NCBI GenBank assembly: GCA_009777725.1
Contig: WRLG01000003.1
Location: 62,001 to 126,000 of the forward strand
Length of the DNA: 64,000 nucleotides
DNA from: Oscillospiraceae bacterium
GTDB taxonomy: Bacteria > Bacillota > Clostridia > Oscillospirales > Ruminococcaceae
Direction of reading: 5' to 3'
Below the pieces are notes generated by a model, which saw only the letters and a program-made list of their open reading frames with translations, had not been told where the DNA came from and did no database searches. The position numbers and the translations under genes were made by a program. Below, one piece after another: positions 52,964 to 61,976 of the stretch (positions are counted from its first letter, which is position 1; each line of letters opens with the position of its first letter).

Positions 52964-54133
52964 TTATAAAGCCAGCCTGTAAATATTCTCTATATCTCGT
53001 TTGGAAAGTGCGACAAAGCCTCCTGTTTTACCGTCTCCTACGGGGTGGTTGCTCGCAAGCACGGGTATATCCTCCTCTTTCGCCCCCAGTTCCGCGAAAG
53101 TTACGGGCATTCCTATGGAGCTTAAAAAGCATTTAAACGCCGCAATTCCCTCTAATGCGGTTTTTTTCGGGTTCTGAAAATCCATTTGGCAACCCCAAAC
53201 CCTAACCGCAGATTGTGCGAAACGCATAACGTCTTGGTCAACCACATAGGTCATCCACGCGGGCATAACAACAGCAAGCCCCGCTCCGTGTGCGACATCA
53301 TACAATCCCGAAAGCTCATGCTCTATACCATGGCTGTTCCAGTCATGCTCTCTGCCTACTCCGACTATATTATTATGCGCGACCATACCCGCCCACATTA
53401 TATTCGCCCGCGCATCATAATCATCGGGATTTTTGAGAGCCTTGGGCGTTTCATTAATCATGGTAATCAGAATCGCCTCGCAGAGCCTGTCGGTACATTC
53501 AACATTTTTTGTGTTAGTTATGTAACGCTCAAAAACGTGCGCCATAATATCCGTTGCCCCGCAAGCGGTCTGATACGGGGGCAGGGTTTGCGTGAGGGCG
53601 GGGTTCAGTATTGAAAATACGGGTCTTATAAGGTCGCTCCCCGCTCCCCTTTTAACCATTCCCTCTTCCTTTGTTATAACCGAATTAGGCGAGCCCTCGC
53701 TCCCCGCCGCCGCTATGGTAAGCACGGTCGCGGTTGGAATGGCGGTTTTTGCCTCCGCCTTGTCGCAGAAGAAATCCCAAAAATCTCCGTCATACGGAAC
53801 ACCTAACGCTATAGCTTTAGCCGAATCAATCGCAGAACCGCCGCCTACCCCGATAATGAAGTCAACGCCTTCTTTTCTGCAAAGCTCAATCCCCTCGTAG
53901 ACTAAACCGTCACGGGGGTTCGGCTGTACCCCGCCCAGCTCAACATAAGGAATCCCTTGACCATCCAGCGATTTTTTCACCCTGTCAAGCAGTCCCGATT
54001 TAATCACCGAGCCGCCGCCGTAGTGAAGCAAAGCCTTTGTTCCCTTAAATTCTTTAACAAGCGCGCCGCACTCGTTTTCTGCATCCTTGCCGAATGCAAA
54101 TTTCGTAGGGCTGTAAAAAGTAAAATTTTCCAT
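52964..54133 (-). CDS. Iron-dependent alcohol dehydrogenase, butanol-dehydrogenase-like
   Basis: A 389-residue group III alcohol dehydrogenase. NAD(P) region GVGGGSAIDSAKAIA; metal ligands in GATDIMAHVFERY and HGIEHELSGLYDVAHGAGLAVV. Resembles Bdh/YqhD-type enzymes that reduce aldehydes with NADPH. Single gene with its own promoter, convergent with the ABC-F gene 21 bases away. Confidence 0.92.
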   Translation of the reverse strand: MENFTFYSPTKFAFGKDAENECGALVKEFKGTKALLHYGGGSVIKSGLLDRVKKSLDGQGIPYVELGGVQPNPRDGLVYEGIELCRKEGVDFIIGVGGGSAIDSAKAIALGVPYDGDFWDFFCDKAEAKTAIPTATVLTIAAAGSEGSPNSVITKEEGMVKRGAGSDLIRPVFSILNPALTQTLPPYQTACGATDIMAHVFERYITNTKNVECTDRLCEAILITMINETPKALKNPDDYDARANIMWAGMVAHNNIVGVGREHDWNSHGIEHELSGLYDVAHGAGLAVVMPAWMTYVVDQDVMRFAQSAVRVWGCQMDFQNPKKTALEGIAAFKCFLSSIGMPVTFAELGAKEEDIPVLASNHPVGDGKTGGFVALSKRDIENIYRLAL

Positions 54134-54159
54134 AATATAAATATCCCTCCATTAATTGT

Positions 54160-54189
54160 ATTATAACACTTACAGGGATTTGTTGTCAA
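54160..54189 (-). promoter_or_regulatory. Promoter of the alcohol dehydrogenase
   Basis: On the minus strand TTGACA (54184-54189), 18 bases, TATAAT (54160-54165). The remaining bases to 54358 are AT-rich and show no gene. Confidence 0.8.
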
Positions 54190-54358
54190 GGGAATATTAC
54201 GTTATTGTATGATTTTTACAATATATATGTTTGTTTATTGGTTGTTATTGATAGTTTTCGAAGTGTAAATATTGGCTAAACACTGCAAATGTACAAATAA
54301 ATATTCTCCTAGTTAAATTAAGCGTAAATTTCATTCACGATGTATGTTTTTATTGTGC

Positions 54359-55354
54359 CTAAGCGGAGATAAATCTCCAGCCATCGGTACACATTTTATC
54401 TATATCCGATTCAGCTTGCCAGTTCAAAATTTGCTTAGCTTTTTTCGTATCGGCATAACAGACGGCTATATCTCCTGCTCGGCGAGGGGCTATTTTATAT
54501 TCAATTTTTTTGCCCGAAGCCTTTTCAAATGCCGCTACAAGTTCGAGGACAGAAGTGCCTTTCCCCGTTCCGAGATTAACTGCTTGCGTTCCTGTATTTT
54601 TCAGAACATAATCAAGTGCGTTCAAATGCCCTTTCGCTAAATCAACGACATGGATATAATCCCGGATTCCCGTGCCATCGGGGGTGTCGTAATCATCTCC
54701 GAAGACATTTAAATGAGAAAGTTTATCAATGGCAACCCTTGCTATATAAGGGAATAAATTGTTAGGTATACCGCTCGGCTCTTCGCCGATAAGCCCGCTT
54801 TCATCTGCGCCGATTGGGTTAAAATAACGCAACAGGCAGACGCCCCATTCCGAATCGGCGGCGGCTAAATCAATCAAAATCCGCTCAATGGCAACTTTTG
54901 AGTAGCCGTATGGATTAGTTGCCGAGGTTGGGTAATGCTCAATGTAAGGCACGGGGTTGTCTGTTCCGTAAACAGTCGCCGAAGAGGAAAATACTATTTT
55001 TTTGCAACTATATTTTTTCATGGCACGGAGCAATTCAATTGTCCCGCATATATTATTGTGATAATATTCAAGCGGATTTTCGCAGGACTCACCTACGGCT
55101 TTCAGCCCCGCAAAATGAATCACAGCTTCTATTTCGTTTTCCCCAAAAATTTCGCAAACTTTTTCAAAATCCCGCATATCTGCCTCATAAAGCTTAACCT
55201 TTTTGTCCGATATGCGTTCAATTTTCTCTACTACCTCCGGCTTCGAGTTTGAAAAATTATCTGCTATTATAATATCATAGCCTGCATTTAAAAGTTGAAC
55301 GCAAGTGTGAGAGCCGATGTAACCTGCTCCACCTGTTATCATTATGTGTGGCAT
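54359..55354 (-). CDS. galE: UDP-glucose 4-epimerase
   Basis: A 331-residue short-chain dehydrogenase: NAD motif TGGAGYIGSH, catalytic SSSATVYG and YGYSK. Interconverts UDP-glucose and UDP-galactose for surface glycans. Starts after GAGAGGAGGC. It is the last intact conserved gene before the second accessory region. Confidence 0.95.
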   Translation of the reverse strand: MPHIMITGGAGYIGSHTCVQLLNAGYDIIIADNFSNSKPEVVEKIERISDKKVKLYEADMRDFEKVCEIFGENEIEAVIHFAGLKAVGESCENPLEYYHNNICGTIELLRAMKKYSCKKIVFSSSATVYGTDNPVPYIEHYPTSATNPYGYSKVAIERILIDLAAADSEWGVCLLRYFNPIGADESGLIGEEPSGIPNNLFPYIARVAIDKLSHLNVFGDDYDTPDGTGIRDYIHVVDLAKGHLNALDYVLKNTGTQAVNLGTGKGTSVLELVAAFEKASGKKIEYKIAPRRAGDIAVCYADTKKAKQILNWQAESDIDKMCTDGWRFISA

Positions 55355-55481
55355 ATAGTTAGCCTCCTCTCATAGTTTACTTGTACTAAGAAATATATGA
55401 TTCCCACAAAAAAACAGTAACTGTATAGCAACCCTTTATGAAAAACACCTAGTTGTGCCTTAAACTATGCTTACATTATAT

Positions 55482-56005
55482 TCATTGATAAGTTAGTACA
55501 TTTTTAACCACACTTACCGCGCCGTTTTTATCAACTGTTTTTACGAGTTTTTCAGCTTCTGCTTTACGTCTGTCATAATTTGATAATAACACAATTGCCT
55601 CATTCTTTAGATAATCAAAATCAACATTTTGCCAATCGCCAATATTCTTCATAAGATTGTTTTTATTTAAATAATCAGCGATGAGAAGTTGGTTATCGGC
55701 TTGCGTAATCGTAATGGTCGGCATACCTAAAGCGGCAAGCTCGTATATCATACTTCCCGCCGCAGTCACTGCTATATCACAGTTACGCATTATTTCAACC
55801 ATTGAAATGGGATTTTTGTATATTTTTATATTATCTGCCGAAAAAGTGCGGACATATTCATCGCATTTTGTATACCTCCCTAAAACTACAGACAATTCCA
55901 CATTATCAATAGTACATAATGCTTTAATAACCTTCGGAGTCATATTTCGCAAATCCGAGCCGCCGAAACATACTAAAACTCTGTTTGCATTTTCCCTAAT
56001 TTTTA
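55482..56005 (-). pseudogene. C-terminal fragment of a PseG-like glycosyltransferase-fold hydrolase
   Basis: About 175 codons match the second half of PseG-type proteins (NRVLVCFGGSD, RNMTPKVIKAL, VTAAGSMIYELAALGMPTI). The N-terminal half, which should lie above 56005, is missing and replaced by a junction carrying a plus-strand promoter; no start signal is seen on the minus strand. PseG acts in pseudaminic acid synthesis for flagellin or surface glycans. A remnant left by insertion or deletion. Confidence 0.7.
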
Positions 56006-56007
56006 TT

Positions 56008-56049
56008 GACAAAGTGCGGTTACATTGGTATAATGTTAATATAACCGCA
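56008..56049 (+). promoter_or_regulatory. Orphan consensus promoter with inverted repeat
   Basis: TTGACA (56008-56013), 17 bases, TATAAT (56031-56036). TGCGGTTA (56017-56024) and TAACCGCA (56042-56049) flank the -10. It points antisense into the tape-measure-like gene, with no plus-strand gene to serve. Confidence 0.7.
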
Positions 56050-56059
56050 TTTCGCAAGC

Positions 56060-58156
56060 CTAACAAAACCCGCCCATTCGGAGCAAATCCTCAGTATCCC
56101 GCAAAATTTCATAACGGTCGGCAGTATTCCCGTAGACATTCATCGTAAAATTCGCACTCCTGCCCTGCCCCCAATTTGAACTCTGATTTTCCTGTGCCGT
56201 AACAACCCGCTCGCCCTTATGAAGCAAAGCCATATAGTTGTCGTAAGGGACATAATCAAGCCCGGCACGGTGGCTGCCGTTTACATATGGCAAGGCTTTG
56301 GAAAGATATTCTTGTCCGCTACTCATAGCTTTGAACAATTCCCCTATAGCCGATAAAGGCATATGAGAGTATTCCGCAATCCCCTCCGCTATTCCTTGAT
56401 TAATATCTTCCCCTATTCCCAATCCGAGAAGATTAAAATTAGCATTTTCAATTACGGATTTCAGATTTCCGTAAATCCCGCTGTTTTCATTGCTGATGTA
56501 TTGCTTAATCGCTTCCCTTTGCTCTTCATCAACCTCCAAAGAATCGCATAATGTTTCGGTTATGATTCCATAGGCTTCATGCCATTGCTTTTCGGAAGCT
56601 AAAACAGCGTCTATTCCCTCGTCCATCATGTCCCGCAATAACGGAATCGCCTCCACCTTATTCGCCCCTATAGCATTCAGATAACTGTCAGAAACGCCCG
56701 CTTTTATCAATTCAGCGTATAATTCAGAAAATTCCTCTGTATTTTTTATGTTCTCCTCCTGATTATCTCTAATAGTTTCCCACATTGTGTCGCTGTCGAG
56801 GGTTATTTTTTTAGTTAAATCACCAAGCCCGCCGGACATTGTTTCAAAGGTTTTGTATATGGCATCGGCTGTTTTTTTCAATTTTTCTTTTAACTCCTCA
56901 TAAGTCAAGCCTTGAGCGTTCGCACTTTCGATAATTGCCAGTTTAACAGCTTCCTCCGCATCCATTCGCAATTGTGAAATCCGCTCTTGTTCGTCAGTCA
57001 GTTCTTGAAGCCTTTTCAAATATTGGGCTTCAACCCGCTCCGCTTCCTCGGCGTTCTGCTTTATCCCTTTCAACATCTCCGTCCCCGCAGTATTTGTTGC
57101 AATAAGCGTTCCGTCGGCGGCAATAGCAACATTATCCCAAGCCCCGGCGATATTGTTTATTTCGGGATATAACTCCCTAATGCTTTCGTTAGCGGCATCA
57201 AGTTTACCTGTCCATTGCGGCAATTGACCTTCAGCAGTCTTTAAAGCAAGTTCGTTTTCATACAAATCTTGATTAAGATTTTGAATTTCTTTTTTCGCCT
57301 CTTCAGCCGCTAGTTTGGCTTGTTGATAGCCGTCCTGTAAAATCCCAAACTTATTAGCATTTCTGACTATTTGCTCCTGCTCTTCAAGTTTAGCACTTAT
57401 TTCTGCAATATTTTCACTTGCAAGACTATGTTGAGCCGTGAATAACTCAACCATTTGCAAAGCCTCAATGCGGTCAATCGCTTGGTCAACCCCGCCGGAT
57501 AGTTCTTTAAATGCTCCCGTTTGCTCATCAATAAGCGAAGTCCCCGCTGGTAAAATCTCGCTTAATTCACGGGCAAGCCTATTCAATTCCGTCATTTCCT
57601 CATTTGTCAAAACCCCGATTCTTTTCCGCAATTCTTCATAGCGAGCAGCCTGTTCTTTTAATGCCGAGGTATCTCTGAAATTTGAAACAACCTCTTTCAT
57701 TGATTCGTTAAATGCGAGTATATTTTTATTAGCACGCTCCGTAGCTTTGGCTAAATCTCTGTTCATTGGCTCAATGATACCCTCTTTTATTGCCAAACCT
57801 ACAACCGTAGCCCCCGCTATCATCGCCGCATAAGGAATTGCGGATAATGCTTTGCCTAATAACTCTGTAATAAATATCCACTGTTCTTTTACTTTGATAA
57901 TTGCTGAACTTGCTAACATGAATGTTGTAAGTGTATCAGCAGTTAATCCAATTACAGAGTCAAATTTAACCCCATTTTCAGTAGCGATTCGCATATCCTT
58001 GCTGAATTGTTGCAATATTTCAGCCGATTTTTGCCCTTTATCCGCAACAATACTAAACGCTTCTGCAACCTCGCCTAATCTGTCTGTAACAGAATTAAGG
58101 CTTGTTAAAAAACTACTTATGTCTTTTTCTAAAAATGCTAATTCCTTTTCACCCAT
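56060..58156 (-). CDS. Phage tail tape-measure-like protein, orphan
   Basis: A 698-residue protein. Long helical and coiled-coil stretches surround a hydrophobic segment (residues 105-130, AIPYAAMIAGATVVGLAI). The C-terminus (GSHRAGLDYVPYDNYMALLH then KGERVVTAQEN) is the standard end of Firmicutes phage tape-measure proteins. ATG 58156 follows AAGGGGGAATAC. It is intact, but no other tail gene surrounds it. Fragments of its first 25 or so codons recur at 58996-59070 and possibly 59653-59736, each divergent from a SHOCT gene, so it belongs to a duplicated module. Confidence 0.75.
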   Translation of the reverse strand: MGEKELAFLEKDISSFLTSLNSVTDRLGEVAEAFSIVADKGQKSAEILQQFSKDMRIATENGVKFDSVIGLTADTLTTFMLASSAIIKVKEQWIFITELLGKALSAIPYAAMIAGATVVGLAIKEGIIEPMNRDLAKATERANKNILAFNESMKEVVSNFRDTSALKEQAARYEELRKRIGVLTNEEMTELNRLARELSEILPAGTSLIDEQTGAFKELSGGVDQAIDRIEALQMVELFTAQHSLASENIAEISAKLEEQEQIVRNANKFGILQDGYQQAKLAAEEAKKEIQNLNQDLYENELALKTAEGQLPQWTGKLDAANESIRELYPEINNIAGAWDNVAIAADGTLIATNTAGTEMLKGIKQNAEEAERVEAQYLKRLQELTDEQERISQLRMDAEEAVKLAIIESANAQGLTYEELKEKLKKTADAIYKTFETMSGGLGDLTKKITLDSDTMWETIRDNQEENIKNTEEFSELYAELIKAGVSDSYLNAIGANKVEAIPLLRDMMDEGIDAVLASEKQWHEAYGIITETLCDSLEVDEEQREAIKQYISNENSGIYGNLKSVIENANFNLLGLGIGEDINQGIAEGIAEYSHMPLSAIGELFKAMSSGQEYLSKALPYVNGSHRAGLDYVPYDNYMALLHKGERVVTAQENQSSNWGQGRSANFTMNVYGNTADRYEILRDTEDLLRMGGFC

Positions 58157-58225
58157 TTTGTATTCCCCCTTATATTTTTAATAAATAACAAATTGCTATT
58201 CATTATTTAAATAATAACATATGTT

Positions 58226-58249
58226 AATAGTAACATACAATCACATCTT
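58226..58249 (+). repeat. Leader repeat copy 1 (24 bases)
   Basis: An identical 24-base element (AATAGTAACATACAATC then ACATCTT) occurs at 58226, 59132, 59796 and 60147, each 30-36 bases before a SHOCT-type start. TACAAT within it may be a -10. Confidence 0.9.
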
Positions 58250-58279
58250 GAATTAAATTTTTCTAAAGGAGTTTTAGTT

Positions 58280-58999
58280 ATGAACACAACTTTTTATCCG
58301 CAACACAGTCTACACGGAAGAAAACCCACGGATACTATTTCAATGGTTAATACACTTTATAAGAATAAAACAAAAAAAGGTGTTGAGTTATTAAAAAAAG
58401 CTGATATTGAAGCCATTTTAATAGGAAATAATAACTATAAATTCTCATCTCACAATCTTTCTGCCAATAAGTCAGAATTAATCCATTGTGAAACAAAAGG
58501 TCTGTTTATATCTACATTAAATACATACTATTATTCGGATATTAGCTCTGCAAACATCAATGACGATGGTAAAATAGAATTAAAATTTATTGATATGAAA
58601 TCTGTTATATTTGATTTTGGCGACGAGTATTATGAAATTAAACAAATGGTTGATTTTCTCGGCTTCAAGATAAATAAAACTAAAATAAATAATGCCGATT
58701 CAGTCGAAGCTAGATTGTCAAATCAAGCCGATGAATTGAAAAAATTCAAGTTACTATTAGGCGAAGGTGTAATTTCGCCAGAAGAATTTAATAAAAAGAA
58801 AGAGCAATTATTACAAATGAATTATTCTAATTTAAATAACGGTGAACAAATTAAGCATAAATATGAAATTGAAAATGAAAAACAATCAAACCTATTTTCA
58901 ATAGATGACCCTGCTATTTTATGTTTTTGGCTTATTGGGGTAGCAGCAGTTGTTCTTTGGTTTATTATTACTATTATTAAATCGCTATTCGTTTCCTAA
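58280..58999 (+). CDS. SHOCT-domain membrane protein with N-terminal PH-like region
   Basis: A 239-residue protein. Residues 35-135 look like a beta-rich PH-type domain. Residues 145-175 are a SHOCT motif (DELKKFKLLLGEGVISPEEF), and a membrane segment ends the protein (residues 213-235). SHOCT domains mediate oligomerisation of small bacterial proteins. Starts after AAAGGAG. First of four tandem related units; the fourth repeats its first 34 codons. Confidence 0.75.
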   Translation: MNTTFYPQHSLHGRKPTDTISMVNTLYKNKTKKGVELLKKADIEAILIGNNNYKFSSHNLSANKSELIHCETKGLFISTLNTYYYSDISSANINDDGKIELKFIDMKSVIFDFGDEYYEIKQMVDFLGFKINKTKINNADSVEARLSNQADELKKFKLLLGEGVISPEEFNKKKEQLLQMNYSNLNNGEQIKHKYEIENEKQSNLFSIDDPAILCFWLIGVAAVVLWFIITIIKSLFVS

Positions 59000-59070
59000 T
59001 CGGTCTCCCAAAGCCCAGCTAAAAATTTACTTATGTCTGCCAATAAAAACGCTAAGTCTTTTTCTGTCAT
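58996..59070 (-). pseudogene. Remnant of the tape-measure-like gene start (24 codons)
   Basis: ATG 59070 with AAAAAAGGGGGAAAATATC ahead; the product MTEKDLAFLLADISKFLAGL parallels the first residues of the gene at 58156 (MGEKELAFLEKDISSFLTSL). It ends in TAG inside the previous SHOCT stop region. Confidence 0.65.
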
Positions 59071-59131
59071 GATATTTTCCCCCTTTTTTATTATTGATGA
59101 ACTTATCATCATCTAAATTATAACATAATCA

Positions 59132-59155
59132 AATAGTAACATACAATCACATCTT
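59132..59155 (+). repeat. Leader repeat copy 2
   Basis: Identical 24-base element, here preceded by an additional block (ATGAACTTATCATCATC) shared with copies 3 and 4. Confidence 0.9.
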
Positions 59156-59186
59156 TTAAAAATAATTTATCGAAAGAGGTTTTATT

Positions 59187-59447
59187 ATGAACACCGAAAG
59201 CACTAATATTAGTTTAAGCCAAGCTGATGAATTGCGAAAATTTAAGGATTTATTAGACGAAGGAATTATATCCCAAGAAGAATTTGAGAAAAAAAAAGAA
59301 CAACTTTTAAAAGCTGATTCATCAAGCAAAGTTGAACATAACTATATTGCATATGAACCCAGTAAGTTGTTTCCATATATTGCAACTATCGGTCCTTTGA
59401 TTGCTATTATTTGGGTTATATATGTAACCATAAAACATTTTTTTTAA
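59187..59447 (+). CDS. SHOCT-domain small membrane protein
   Basis: An 86-residue protein: SHOCT motif at residues 12-36 (ADELRKFKDLLDEGIISQEEF), then a charged linker and one membrane segment near the C-terminus (FPYIATIGPLIAIIWVIYV). Starts after GAAAGAGG. Almost identical in its first 47 residues to the gene at 59855. No PH-like part. Confidence 0.75.
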   Translation: MNTESTNISLSQADELRKFKDLLDEGIISQEEFEKKKEQLLKADSSSKVEHNYIAYEPSKLFPYIATIGPLIAIIWVIYVTIKHFF

Positions 59448-59459
59448 GGAGATTTTATT

Positions 59460-59699
59460 GTGGAAAATAATAAAGTTGATAATGCAATTAGCCAAGCCGA
59501 TGAACTGTTAAAATTCAAAAAATTACTTGATGACGGAGTTATTACTCAACAAGAATTTGATAATAAGAAAGAACAATTATTATCACCTAAAGTTGAAATC
59601 CCTCCCTCATTGTTCTCATTTATGGATAATCCGACTGCGTTAGCTATTTTCATTATTTTAGTGATTGTGGCAATGGTGTATATTTGGTTTTTTGCTTAA
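59460..59699 (+). CDS. SHOCT-domain small membrane protein
   Basis: A 79-residue protein with a GTG start after AAGGAG. SHOCT motif at residues 12-36 (ADELLKFKKLLDDGVITQQEF) and a C-terminal membrane segment (ALAIFIILVIVAMVYIWFF). It lies 12 bases after its paralogue and is co-transcribed with it. Confidence 0.75.
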   Translation: MENNKVDNAISQADELLKFKKLLDDGVITQQEFDNKKEQLLSPKVEIPPSLFSFMDNPTALAIFIILVIVAMVYIWFFA

Positions 59700-59736
59700 T
59701 TTGAACACAATCCGCTTCAAGCATTTTTTCGCTCAT
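59653..59736 (-). pseudogene. Possible second remnant of a divergent gene start
   Basis: ATG 59736 after AAAGGGGATAA; 27 codons starting MSEKMLEADCV. It holds the same position relative to a SHOCT unit as the remnant at 59070, but similarity to the tape-measure start is limited to MSEK. Confidence 0.4.
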
Positions 59737-59795
59737 GTTATTATCCCCTTTCAATTATTGATGAACTTATCATCATCTAAATTATAACATAAGCA

Positions 59796-59819
59796 AATAG
59801 TAACATACAATCACATCTT
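59796..59819 (+). repeat. Leader repeat copy 3
   Basis: Identical 24-base element with the same upstream block as copy 2; followed by a longer T-run before the binding site. Confidence 0.9.
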
Positions 59820-59854
59820 TTTTTTAAAAATAATTTATCGAAAGAGGTTTTATT

Positions 59855-60151
59855 ATGAACACCGAAAACACTAATATTAGTTTAAGCCAAGCTGATGAAT
59901 TGAGAAAATTCAAAGATTTATTAGACGAAGGAATTATATCCCAAGAAGAATTTGAGAAAAAAAAAGAACAACTTCTAAATGAACCATTAATTAAAGAGCC
60001 GGAAGACCCTTTTAAATTAAAATGTCCAGGGTTGTTTTTCTTTTGGCTTATTGTTCTTATTGTTGGGCTTGTATACATAACCATAAAACATTTTTTTAAG
60101 GAGATTTTATTAATGAACTTATCATCATCAAATTATAACATAAACAAATAG
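59855..60151 (+). CDS. SHOCT-domain small membrane protein
   Basis: A 98-residue protein, paralogue of the gene at 59187 (MNTENTNISLSQADELRKFK), with one membrane segment (GLFFFWLIVLIVGLVYITI). Its last 15 or so residues read through into leader copy 4 (ending SSSNYNINK), showing that the downstream unit was joined onto its 3' end by recombination. Confidence 0.72.
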   Translation: MNTENTNISLSQADELRKFKDLLDEGIISQEEFEKKKEQLLNEPLIKEPEDPFKLKCPGLFFFWLIVLIVGLVYITIKHFFKEILLMNLSSSNYNINK

Positions 60152-60170
60152 TAACATACAATCACATCTT
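60147..60170 (+). repeat. Leader repeat copy 4
   Basis: Identical 24-base element; its first bases overlap the stop of the previous SHOCT gene. Confidence 0.9.
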
Positions 60171-60200
60171 GAATTAAATTTTTTCAAAGGAGTTTTAGTT

Positions 60201-60385
60201 ATGGATACAACCTTTTATCCGCAACATGCTTTATACGGGAGAAACCCCACGGATACTATTTCAATGGTTAATACATTTTATAAGAGTAAAATAAAAAAGG
60301 AGAGATAACATTAGAAGAGTTTAGAAGTCTGATCGAAAACAAATTAATACCCACAATTTTGAAAACAACCAAAACAGAAAAATGA
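60201..60385 (+). pseudogene. Truncated, frameshifted copy of the 58280 gene
   Basis: The first 34 codons repeat the start of the gene at 58280 (FYPQHALYGRNPTDTISMVN) with few changes. The frame then shifts and a SHOCT-like tail (GEITLEEFRSLIENKLI) continues to 60385. The PH-like middle is gone. Starts after AAAGGAG, so a 35-residue peptide may still be made. Confidence 0.7.
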
Positions 60386-60450
60386 GGAAAGCTGCCCGAG
60401 CATTGCTATGCGGTTCATCTTAATCGGCAGGGGCAAAACTCACGACAAAA

Positions 60451-60999
60451 ATGGAAAAGCTAACTCAATATGGGCGGGTCAAAAGAGAGCATGAACTCTT
60501 TGAAAAATCTGAAGAGTTCATGGCGTTTTATGAAGAAATGTTAAATTACACATTTCCGGACAACACAAAAACTAATGGGCGACATACAATAGAATTTGAA
60601 AAATTCAGGAAACATCTGATTACAAGTTTACATACCAGAGATAGTTTAGACTTCATTTTCGGACGCCACGACAAGAAAAAGCCTAAAGTTCTACCCCCTG
60701 CTCCAATTCCTGAATCTGCTCCTGTTTCGATTCCCGAACCGTCACCTGCAATAATTTTCACGCCTTCTGATTTCATTCAAAAAAATCAGGCTGTTCAAGA
60801 TGCGTTTATTGATAACGAGTATGTTGAAGCTGAGGATTATCGGTTGGAAAATTTAAATATACCGCGTGAAGAGCGTTTTATGAAAAAATTCCCTTTTCGC
60901 ATGATGGATTTTAACGATGAAATCAAATCTCGTTTGCCTCGGGAAGTTCAAATGGATTCACTGATAGAAATGTTTAAACATTGGAGCGATGGTCAATGA
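60451..60999 (+). CDS. Hypothetical protein with proline-rich linker
   Basis: A 182-residue protein, not recognised. A basic helical N-terminal part (residues 1-80), a Pro-rich linker (PPAPIPESAPVSIPEPSP) and an acidic C-terminal part with RFMKKFPFRMMDFND. No strong ribosome binding site before the ATG, so the true start may differ. It is followed by a terminator. Confidence 0.55.
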   Translation: MEKLTQYGRVKREHELFEKSEEFMAFYEEMLNYTFPDNTKTNGRHTIEFEKFRKHLITSLHTRDSLDFIFGRHDKKKPKVLPPAPIPESAPVSIPEPSPAIIFTPSDFIQKNQAVQDAFIDNEYVEAEDYRLENLNIPREERFMKKFPFRMMDFNDEIKSRLPREVQMDSLIEMFKHWSDGQ

Positions 61000-61077
61000 A
61001 CGCAGAGAAGCAAGCGAAAAAAACTATAAAATCAAGTTTTGTTAAGGCAAACCGACAATGAGAATGTATGAATAAAA

Positions 61078-61108
61078 GCGAACGCTTAAAAATCAGCGTT
61101 CGTTTTTG
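61078..61108 (+). terminator. Rho-independent terminator
   Basis: CGAACGC (61078-61084) pairs with GCGTTCG (61095-61101) followed by TTTTTGTTTT. Confidence 0.8.
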
Positions 61109-61130
61109 TTTTGGGCGACTTCCCCCTGCA

Positions 61131-61165
61131 ATATAACGGGGCTTCTCTATCTTGAAGCCCGTTAT
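61131..61165. terminator. Hairpin after the radical-SAM gene
   Basis: TATAACGGGGCTTC pairs with GAAGCCCGTTATA. No strong T-tract follows on the minus strand. Confidence 0.5.
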
Positions 61166-61188
61166 ATTATCGTTTATTGCCTATCCTT

Positions 61189-61971
61189 TTAGTGCGATAA
61201 GGTGAACGTCGCTCCTGTTTGCGTTCCCTCTTTAATATGATAATCAATGCTGTTTTCTTCGCAAAACTCTATAACCATTTCTGCTTGTTCGTTATAGAAT
61301 TCTTTATGCTCTTTATATGATGATATTATTTTATTATAGTTAGTACGTCCGAAAATAATTCTGTCAACAAAGTTAATCTCATCTAAAATGTCGGTTAGGT
61401 CTTGTTTAATTAAATTGGGCGTGGGATATGGCTCAATGCTGACCCAAGCTTTACAACCACTTTCACTCAACGCTCTCAGTGCGGAAATTCTATCTTCACA
61501 TGAAGCCGCCTTCGGTTCAACTTCTTCACGGAAACCCTCGTCAAGAGAAATCAGCGTGATTCCGTATTCATTTTCTTTTGATAATCCCGCTAACTCAATT
61601 GGCAAAACCCCTTTTGAAAGACAAGTGCATTTAATATCGGATTCGTTCAATTTTCTAATCGCCGCCAAGCTCATCTTGCATACTTCATCATAGCCTAACA
61701 TAAACGGGTCGGTAGTAAAACAGAGGTGAACGGATTCTATTTTTGCTTTTAATCGGGGTATTTCATAATCAAGTATTTCAAGGGTATTGCTTACCAACTT
61801 GGGCACACACCATTCCTCGTAAGTCTTAACCTTACCGAAACGCTTCGCCATTAAGAATGCATAGCAAGGATAAAGGCAACCATGAGAGCAACCCATAACG
61901 TGGTTCATAGTATAATCGCCGTACTCAACTCCTGTTTTGTATAGCATAGTTTTTCTTGTTATTTTCTCCAT
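61189..61971 (-). CDS. Radical-SAM-like three-cysteine protein (TcmP partner type)
   Basis: A 260-residue protein with the cysteine motif CSHGCLYPC (Cys28, Cys32, Cys36; spacing CX3CX3C, one longer than the usual CX3CX2C), then FTTDPFMLGY and WVSIEPYPTPN as in spore-photoproduct-lyase-like and phage Gp37/Gp68-like proteins. Such genes commonly neighbour tcmP, as here. The substrate is unknown. ATG 61971 lies 9 bases after GCGGAG; it is intact although its partner is broken. Confidence 0.78.
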   Translation of the reverse strand: MEKITRKTMLYKTGVEYGDYTMNHVMGCSHGCLYPCYAFLMAKRFGKVKTYEEWCVPKLVSNTLEILDYEIPRLKAKIESVHLCFTTDPFMLGYDEVCKMSLAAIRKLNESDIKCTCLSKGVLPIELAGLSKENEYGITLISLDEGFREEVEPKAASCEDRISALRALSESGCKAWVSIEPYPTPNLIKQDLTDILDEINFVDRIIFGRTNYNKIISSYKEHKEFYNEQAEMVIEFCEENSIDYHIKEGTQTGATFTLSH

Positions 61972-61976
61972 TACAA

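Noticed and set aside
53186..53614. 142-codon plus-strand frame opposite the alcohol dehydrogenase
   Set aside because: Antisense to a family member with complete metal ligands; the translation has no family pattern.
58226..60170. CRISPR array suggested by the recurring 24-base element
   Set aside because: The copies are hundreds of bases apart with genes between them, and no cas genes are present.
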